In this document: positions 1 through 6,897 of the stretch, in pieces
Layout of the letters: each line of letters starts with the position of its first letter
Numbering within the stretch: the first letter of the stretch is position 1
Position numbers and translations under genes: made by a program
Notes under the pieces: model-generated
What the model was told of the DNA's origin: nothing
Database searches by the model: none
The model's input: only the letters and a program-made list of their open reading frames with translations
Origin: Gammaproteobacteria bacterium
GTDB lineage: Bacteria > Pseudomonadota > Gammaproteobacteria > Steroidobacterales > Steroidobacteraceae
Direction of reading: 5' to 3'
Length of the DNA stretch: 6,897 nucleotides
Assembly: GCA_029857655.1 (NCBI GenBank)
Contig: JAOUGR010000112.1
Location: forward strand, 1-6,897

Positions 1-2806
<2,806 letters not shown>

Positions 2807-2813
2807 CAACCGC

Positions 2814-3698
2814 ATGGAACCCGTGATCCAGGTCCGCGACCTAGTCAAACAATATCCGGGCGTGCGCGCCGTGGACGGCGTGTCCTTCGAGATTCCGCAG
2901 GGCATCTGCTTCGGCCTGCTGGGACCGAATGGGGCCGGCAAGACGACGACCGTGGAAATCATGGAAGGCGTCACCGTGCCGACATCCGGGAGAGTGCTCT
3001 ATCGCGGCGAGCCATTGGGGGCGCGATTCCGGGCGGAAGCAGGGATCCAGTTCCAGAAGACGGCACTGCAGGAATTCCTGACAGTGCGCGAAACGCTGGT
3101 GATGTTTCGCCGCCTGTACTCGCATGGTCGCGACGTGGACGACTTGATCAGCCTGTGCGCGCTCGAACAGCTTGTAGCGCGGGACAATCGCAAGCTGTCC
3201 GGCGGCCAGCTGCAGCGGCTGTTGCTCGCAATTGCGCTCGTCAACGATCCGCAGGTGTTGTTTCTCGACGAGCCGACGACGGGACTCGACCCCCAGGCGC
3301 GCCACAATTTCTGGGACCTGATCCGGGCGATCAAGGCCGAGCACCGGACTGTGGTGTTGACGACGCATTACATGGACGAGGCGTATTTTCTTTGCGATGT
3401 CGTCGCGATCATGGATCGCGGCCGGATCATTGCCGAAGGCGCGCCTTCGCGGTTGCTGAAGGAGCATTTCGACGACGTCGTGCTCGAGCTCCCGCATGAA
3501 GACTTCAGCGTCGACCCGGCGGCATTTCCGCTGCCGGTGCTGCTGGCGGGCGACCGCGTCGAAATCTCGACGGCGGATGTAGAGGGTGCGCTGCGGGCAC
3601 TGCTCGATCACGGCGTCTCCGTGCGTCACCTGAAGATCCGGCCTCGCAATCTCGAGGACCTGTTCCTCGAATTGACCGGCCGCGAGCTGCGCACATGA
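2814..3698 (+). CDS. ABC-2 type exporter, ATP-binding subunit (DrrA-like)
   Basis: A 294-residue cytoplasmic ATPase that should power the membrane permease encoded directly after it. All nucleotide-binding motifs are intact: Walker A GPNGAGKTT (37-45), Q-loop around Gln81 (QFQKTALQEFLTVRE), signature LSGGQ (128-132), Walker B VLFLDEP (148-154), D-loop GLDP (157-160) and switch His185 in TTHYMDEA. Residues from about 215 form the C-terminal accessory region usual in DrrA/CcmA-like exporter ATPases, ending with the typical LEDLFLELTGREL. The ATG at 2814 places the protein start at the usual distance from Walker A; a weak AGGA lies 11 bases upstream (2799-2802). The gene is divergent from fadH with only 29 bp between them. 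Its stop overlaps the permease start as ATGA, so the two are surely coexpressed. The substrate cannot be read from sequence; drugs, lipids or polysaccharides are all known for this class. Confidence 0.94.
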   Translation: MEPVIQVRDLVKQYPGVRAVDGVSFEIPQGICFGLLGPNGAGKTTTVEIMEGVTVPTSGRVLYRGEPLGARFRAEAGIQFQKTALQEFLTVRETLVMFRRLYSHGRDVDDLISLCALEQLVARDNRKLSGGQLQRLLLAIALVNDPQVLFLDEPTTGLDPQARHNFWDLIRAIKAEHRTVVLTTHYMDEAYFLCDVVAIMDRGRIIAEGAPSRLLKEHFDDVVLELPHEDFSVDPAAFPLPVLLAGDRVEISTADVEGALRALLDHGVSVRHLKIRPRNLEDLFLELTGRELRT

Positions 3699-4723
3699 AC
3701 CTGCGGCGCCTGCTGGCCGTCTGGATCGCTCGCAATCTCGAGTTCCTGCGCGACCGCTCGACGCTGGTGTTCAATTTGATCCTGCCGCTCGGGCTGGTCG
3801 TCGCCTTCGCCGTCATCTTCGGGGGTCAACCACAGAGCATCTTCAAGATCGGCGTCGTCGCCGCTCCGGGGCTTGCGCTCGACGCCAGCCTCCATCCGTT
3901 CCTCGGTATCCATTACGCGGATTTCTACGCAGTGGATCCGGCGGAAATCGACGCGGCGATCCGCACTGTCGAACGGCACCAGGCGGACTTGCTGCTCGAT
4001 CTTCGGGCGGCGCCACGCTATTGGGTCAACGCCGATTCCCCGAAAGGCTACCTGGCCGAGAAACTGCTGCTGGAGTCGGGCGGCGCCGCGGTGCAGCGCC
4101 AGCCTGTCAGCGGGGCGGCGGTACGTTACGTCGACTGGCTGCTGCCGGGCATCCTGGGCATGAACATGATGTTCAGCTGCCTGTTCGGTGTCGGATATGT
4201 CGTCGTCCGCTACCGCAAGTCCGGGTTCCTGCGGCGCCTGTCCGCGACGCCCGTGACGGCACTTGAATTCGGCGCCGCACAGATCCTGTCGCGGCTGATG
4301 CTCACGGTCACCGTAACGGTGCTGGTCTATGGCGCGCTGGCGCTGATGATCCCGTTTCGCAACGACGGCAGCGTGCTGTTGCTGCTGGTCACGGCCGTGA
4401 TGGGCGCGATCTGCATGATTTCGCTCGGCTTCATGGTGGCGGCCCGATTCACCAGCGAGGAACTCGCCAATGGGGTCATCAATCTGGTGTCCTGGCCAAT
4501 GATGCTGCTGTCCGGAGTCTGGTACTCGCTGGAGGGGGCGCCGAAATGGCTGCGCATGGCAGCGGAAGCTCTGCCATTGACCCAGATGCTGGAGGCCGCG
4601 AGGGCGATCATGCTGGATGGTGCCGGCATGGCCGGGATCCTGCCGAGGCTGGCGGCACTTGTCGCCATGACTGTCCTGTTTCTCGCCATCGCGGGCGCCA
4701 GTTTCCGCTGGCGCCCGGACTGA
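3695..4723 (+). CDS. ABC-2 type exporter, membrane permease subunit
   Basis: A 342-residue inner-membrane protein with the ABC-2 permease layout. An amphipathic basic N-terminus (MNLRRLLAVWIARNLEFLRD) leads into a first membrane helix at about 24-44. A periplasmic domain of roughly 100 residues (about 45-146) follows. Five further hydrophobic segments lie at about 147-172, 196-219, 225-250, 258-278 and 315-335. The stretch YRKSGFLRRLSATPV between helices 2 and 3 and the SWPMMLLSGVWYSLEGAP segment near helix 5 are characteristic of this family. The long loop between helices 1 and 2 resembles the YhhJ/YbhR/YbhS-like branch rather than the short O-antigen exporter branch. The start is fixed by the ATGA overlap with the ATPase gene; no strong ribosome site is seen, which fits translational coupling. 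As only one permease gene is present, a homodimer is expected. Substrate unknown. Confidence 0.92.
   Translation: MNLRRLLAVWIARNLEFLRDRSTLVFNLILPLGLVVAFAVIFGGQPQSIFKIGVVAAPGLALDASLHPFLGIHYADFYAVDPAEIDAAIRTVERHQADLLLDLRAAPRYWVNADSPKGYLAEKLLLESGGAAVQRQPVSGAAVRYVDWLLPGILGMNMMFSCLFGVGYVVVRYRKSGFLRRLSATPVTALEFGAAQILSRLMLTVTVTVLVYGALALMIPFRNDGSVLLLLVTAVMGAICMISLGFMVAARFTSEELANGVINLVSWPMMLLSGVWYSLEGAPKWLRMAAEALPLTQMLEAARAIMLDGAGMAGILPRLAALVAMTVLFLAIAGASFRWRPD
4692..4717 (+). repeat. Perfect 10-bp GC-rich hairpin at the 3' end of the permease gene
   Basis: CGGGCGCCAG (4692-4701) and CTGGCGCCCG (4708-4717) are perfect inverted repeats separated by the 6-base loop TTTCCG. The hairpin ends three bases before the permease TGA and lies inside the last codons (encoding AGASFRWRP). 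No T-tract follows, so it is not a canonical Rho-independent terminator. It could slow 3' decay, pause polymerase or attenuate read-through into the adaptor operon. It might also simply reflect GC-rich codon choice. The structure is certain; the role is not. Confidence 0.45.
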
Positions 4724-4793
4724 GAATTGCCCAGGGGAGCGGCCTCCTGGCGGCCGACTGTGGCAGACTCTCGCGCTCGGGATTAAAGGCAGC

Positions 4794-4801
4794 GGAAGGG
4801 A
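4794..4801 (+). promoter_or_regulatory. Ribosome binding site that fixes the TTG start of the adaptor gene
   Basis: GGAAGGGA lies three bases before TTG at 4805 and is purine-rich and Shine-Dalgarno-like; its GGAAGG core is about five bases from the start. It is the best ribosome site in the window and supports TTG as the real start. The rest of the 81-bp gap (4724-4804) shows weak alternative hairpins (CGGCC 4740-4744 with GGCCG 4752-4756; CCAGG 4731-4735 with CCTGG 4746-4750) and an ATTAAA at 4782-4787 that might be a poor -10 element. I see no convincing promoter. Confidence 0.6.
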
Positions 4802-4804
4802 CAA

Positions 4805-6052
4805 TTGGACAAATCCGAACTGCTCAATCAACTGCGTATCGACCGGGGGACGAACGAGGATAGTTTGCCCTCGCGCATCCGCCTGTGGATCGGCCTTGGC
4901 ACGGGCGTCCTGCTGGCCGGTGCGGCACTGTTCTGGTTCTTTGGCCGCGGTGACGCGATACCCGTTGGCGTGGAAACCGCGCGGGCGATGCCTTCCGTCG
5001 GCGGCGGCACATCGGTGCTCGATGCGACCGGGTACGTGACTGCGCGGCGGCAAGCCACGGTGTCCGCCAAGATTACCGGCAAGGTTCGTACGCTGCTGAT
5101 TGAAGAAGGTCAGAGCGTCGCCGAGGGTGAAATCCTCGCCACACTCGACGATTCCGAGGCGCGCGCCGAGGTTTCCCTGCGCCGGGCCCAGGTCGAGGCA
5201 GCCCGGGCGGGGCTTGCCGAGATTCAGAGCGGGCTGGCGAACGCCGAGCGTGAATACCTGCGCCAGCAGGAGCTGGCTGCGCGCAAGTTGACCAGTGTCT
5301 CGAATCTCGATGCCGCGAGCACCCAGGCCGAGGCACTGCGCGCGCGACTGGCCAGTCAGAAAAGCCAGGTGAAAGTGACCGAGGAAGCCTTGCACGCAGC
5401 CAGGGTCCAGCTCGACAACACGATCGTCCGCGCACCGTTTGCCGGCGTCGTCACGGTCAAGGCGGCCCAGCCCGGAGAGATGATTTCGCCGATCTCCGCC
5501 GGCGGTGGCTCGATTCGCACCGGCATCGGCACGATCGTCGACATGGATTCACTGGAAATCCAGGTCGACGTCAGCGAGGCCTACATCAACCGCGTGCAGG
5601 CGGGCCAGCCGGTGGAAGCCGTGCTGAATGCCTATCCCGAGTGGCGGATCCCGGCCGAGGTCATAGCGATCGTTCCGACCGCCGACCGCTCGAAGGCCAC
5701 GGTCAAGGTGCGCATTGCGCTGCGTGCGAAGGATTCGCGGATCGTGCCGGAAATGGGTGTGCGGGTCGCATTCCTCGAGGAACAGCAAGGGTCAACCGCG
5801 TCTTCCTCCGCGCCCGCAGTGCGCGGAGTGCTGGTGCCGCCGGCGGCCATCCGCCAGGACGCTGGTGCGGATATCATTTACGTGATGCAGGATGGACGTG
5901 CGCAGAGGCGTGCGGTGACGCTGGGTGGTGTGCAGGGAGACGTACGGCAGGTACTGACCGGCGTGTCCGACGGCGAAGCTGTGATCGTAGATGCGCCGGC
6001 CACGCTGAGGGACGGTGACGCGGTAAGGGCCAGGGGCGAGGCAAGTCAATGA
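4805..6052 (+). CDS. Periplasmic adaptor (membrane fusion protein) of a MacAB-like exporter, HlyD/RND-adaptor family
   Basis: A 415-residue adaptor expected to link an inner-membrane ABC transporter to an outer-membrane channel. A short cytoplasmic N-terminus is followed by one membrane anchor at about 26-46, with no lipobox cysteine. The first lipoyl half lies at about 75-116 (GYVTARRQATVSAKITGKV, then EEGQSVAEGEILATLD). An alpha-helical, Ala/Glu/Gln-rich hairpin spans about 118-205. The second lipoyl half begins TIVRAPFAGVVT (206-217). A beta-barrel spans about 245-325 and a membrane-proximal domain about 340-410 (VPPAAIR). This order is that of MacA-type adaptors, at about their usual length. 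The start is TTG, chosen because a good ribosome site sits just upstream and the sequence begins sensibly there. The stop overlaps the next ATPase gene as ATGA, which ties the adaptor to that transporter rather than to the ABC-2 pair upstream. No outer-membrane factor gene is in view. Confidence 0.93.
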   Translation: MDKSELLNQLRIDRGTNEDSLPSRIRLWIGLGTGVLLAGAALFWFFGRGDAIPVGVETARAMPSVGGGTSVLDATGYVTARRQATVSAKITGKVRTLLIEEGQSVAEGEILATLDDSEARAEVSLRRAQVEAARAGLAEIQSGLANAEREYLRQQELAARKLTSVSNLDAASTQAEALRARLASQKSQVKVTEEALHAARVQLDNTIVRAPFAGVVTVKAAQPGEMISPISAGGGSIRTGIGTIVDMDSLEIQVDVSEAYINRVQAGQPVEAVLNAYPEWRIPAEVIAIVPTADRSKATVKVRIALRAKDSRIVPEMGVRVAFLEEQQGSTASSSAPAVRGVLVPPAAIRQDAGADIIYVMQDGRAQRRAVTLGGVQGDVRQVLTGVSDGEAVIVDAPATLRDGDAVRARGEASQ

Positions 6053-6738
6053 GCGATGCGATGGTACGGGTCAACAACGTTTACAAGTCGTATGTGCGCG
6101 GCAAGCAGACGGTCGAAGTGCTGCATGGCCTCACGCTCGATATTCCCAAGGGTGATTTCGTTGCCCTGATGGGCCCTTCCGGTTCCGGCAAGACCACGCT
6201 GCTGAACCTGATCGGCGGACTCGACCGGCCGACGTCGGGAGAAATCCTGGTCGGCGGTGAGCGCATCGACCAACTCACCGGCGGCGCGCTTGCGAAGTGG
6301 CGCGCGCGCAATGTCGGATTCATATTCCAGTTCTATAACCTGATGCCGGTGCTTACGGCCGAGCGCAATGTCGAATTGCCGCTGTTGTTGACCGGTCTTT
6401 CGGCTGCGCAGCGCAGGAAATCCGTCGCGGTTGCGCTGGAGGTGGTCGGCCTCACCGATCGCGCCCGGCACAAGCCCAGGGAACTTTCCGGTGGCCAGGA
6501 GCAGCGCGTGGCCATCGCCAGGGCGCTGGTGTCGGACCCGACCCTGTTGATCTGCGACGAGCCCACCGGCGACCTGGATCGCAAGACGGCGGATGAGATC
6601 CTGGGCCTGCTCCAGCTCCTGAACCGTGACCACGGCAAGACCATCGTTGTGGTCACCCACGATCCGAAGGCGGCCGAATTCGCGCGTCGCACGCTGCACC
6701 TCGAGAAGGGTCAGCTGCTGGAGCAGGCTGCGGCATGA
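6049..6738 (+). CDS. MacB/LolD-type ABC transporter ATP-binding protein
   Basis: A 229-residue stand-alone ATPase, a normal length for the LolD/FtsE/MacB-ATPase group, expected to drive an FtsX-type permease. Walker A GPSGSGKTT is at 42-50, Q-loop Gln94 in FIFQFYNLMPVLTA, signature LSGGQEQR at 146-153, Walker B LLICDEP at 166-172 with PTGDLD following, and switch His204 in VVTHDP. The FQFYNLMPVLTAxxNVELPL segment is typical of this group, which moves substrates by mechanotransmission rather than through a classic channel. The ATG at 6049 overlaps the adaptor stop (ATGA) and has GAGG (6038-6041) seven bases upstream; Met5 at 6061 is a less likely alternative start. Its own stop overlaps the following permease gene as ATGA. 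MacB proper fuses the ATPase to the permease, whereas here they are separate genes. Not named lolD because the adaptor neighbour argues for export rather than lipoprotein sorting. Confidence 0.93.
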   Translation: MSDAMVRVNNVYKSYVRGKQTVEVLHGLTLDIPKGDFVALMGPSGSGKTTLLNLIGGLDRPTSGEILVGGERIDQLTGGALAKWRARNVGFIFQFYNLMPVLTAERNVELPLLLTGLSAAQRRKSVAVALEVVGLTDRARHKPRELSGGQEQRVAIARALVSDPTLLICDEPTGDLDRKTADEILGLLQLLNRDHGKTIVVVTHDPKAAEFARRTLHLEKGQLLEQAAA

Positions 6739-6897
6739 CGCGTACCGGCTTTGTGTTCGCGAATCTGCTGCGCAAGAAGACGCGCACCATCCTGACGCTC
6801 CTGTCGGTGGTCACCGCGTTCCTTCTTTTCGGCCTGTTGCAGGCGGTCAACGTGATGTTTTCCGCGGGCGCCGATTTTGTCGGTGCGACCCGTCTCG
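6735..6897 (+). CDS. FtsX/MacB-type ABC transporter permease, N-terminal fragment (runs off the window)
   Basis: I read this frame by hand from the ATG at 6735. It is open for 54 codons to the window edge. The basic N-terminus FANLLRKKTRTILTLLSVV leads into a first membrane helix at about residues 18-40, followed by LQAVNVMFSAGADFVGATRL, the start of a periplasmic domain. This N-terminal pattern is usual for FtsX-like/MacB permeases, which carry four membrane helices and a large periplasmic domain after the first. The start overlaps the ATPase stop as ATGA with a weak GGAG upstream, so it is coupled to it and should form the membrane part of the same exporter. Most of the protein, including the three C-terminal helices, lies beyond the window, so the gene's integrity cannot be judged. 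Many such operons carry a second permease copy next; this cannot be seen here. Confidence 0.85.
   Translation, partial: MTRTGFVFANLLRKKTRTILTLLSVVTAFLLFGLLQAVNVMFSAGADFVGATRL

Noticed and set aside
2841..3629. A 262-codon minus-strand open frame covering the ABC-2 ATPase
   Set aside because: It is an antisense shadow of a gene with intact Walker A, signature and Walker B motifs. The product is His/Arg/Gln-rich without any fold signature.
4731..4756. Possible terminator in the gap before the adaptor gene
   Set aside because: Two short, mutually exclusive 5-bp stems with no T-tract; too weak to call a terminator.
4759..4787. Possible promoter (sigma70- or sigma54-like) ahead of the adaptor gene
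   Set aside because: The ATTAAA has no acceptable -35 partner, and the TGGCAG...GC spacing is wrong for a -24/-12 promoter.
3626..5395. A 589-codon open frame on the minus strand, antisense to the ABC-2 permease, the gap and the adaptor
   Set aside because: Its product is rich in Arg, Gln, His, Asp and Pro with no recognisable domain. It runs antisense to two genes with intact family motifs. Long antisense frames are expected in GC-rich coding DNA.
6046..6699. A 217-codon minus-strand open frame opposite the MacB-type ATPase
   Set aside because: It is an antisense shadow of a canonical ABC ATPase; no domain or plausible start context.

Overview
The window is GC-rich, densely coding bacterial DNA. 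The protein set (an E. coli-type FadH dienoyl-CoA reductase, a YgjP-like metallopeptidase and two inner-membrane ABC exporters, one with a periplasmic adaptor) suggests a Gram-negative, probably high-GC gammaproteobacterial or related proteobacterial chromosome. The taxonomic placement is inference; no rRNA or other marker gene is present.

Layout. Positions 1-2784 carry a minus-strand pair: fadH (745-2784, GTG start) followed by a YgjP/DUF45-type zinc metallopeptidase (748 down to the window edge, C-terminus missing). The two overlap by ATGA. Positions 2814-6897 run on the plus strand. First comes a two-gene ABC-2 exporter: a DrrA-type ATPase (2814-3698) and a membrane permease (3695-4723), again with an ATGA overlap. 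After an 81-bp gap come a MacA/HlyD-type periplasmic adaptor (4805-6052, TTG start), a MacB/LolD-type ATPase (6049-6738) and the first 54 codons of an FtsX/MacB-type permease (6735 to the window edge). Both junctions in this last set are ATGA overlaps. The only non-coding stretches are the 29-bp gap between the divergent fadH and ABC-2 ATPase genes and the 81-bp gap before the adaptor gene. No stretch above 300 bp lacks a gene.

How the genes work together. FadH removes double bonds at even-numbered positions of unsaturated fatty acids during beta-oxidation. Its partner hydrolase has no obvious pathway link. The ABC-2 pair should form a complete inner-membrane exporter of unknown substrate. 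The adaptor, second ATPase and FtsX-type permease should form a split MacAB-like machine spanning the periplasm, with an outer-membrane channel supplied from elsewhere. The two exporters lie in tandem and may be co-transcribed.

I found no tRNA, rRNA, CRISPR array, insertion sequence, attachment site or phage gene. All real genes belong to recognisable families. I do not see an undescribed system here; the points worth a second look are gene linkage, small regulatory structures and unusual start codons.
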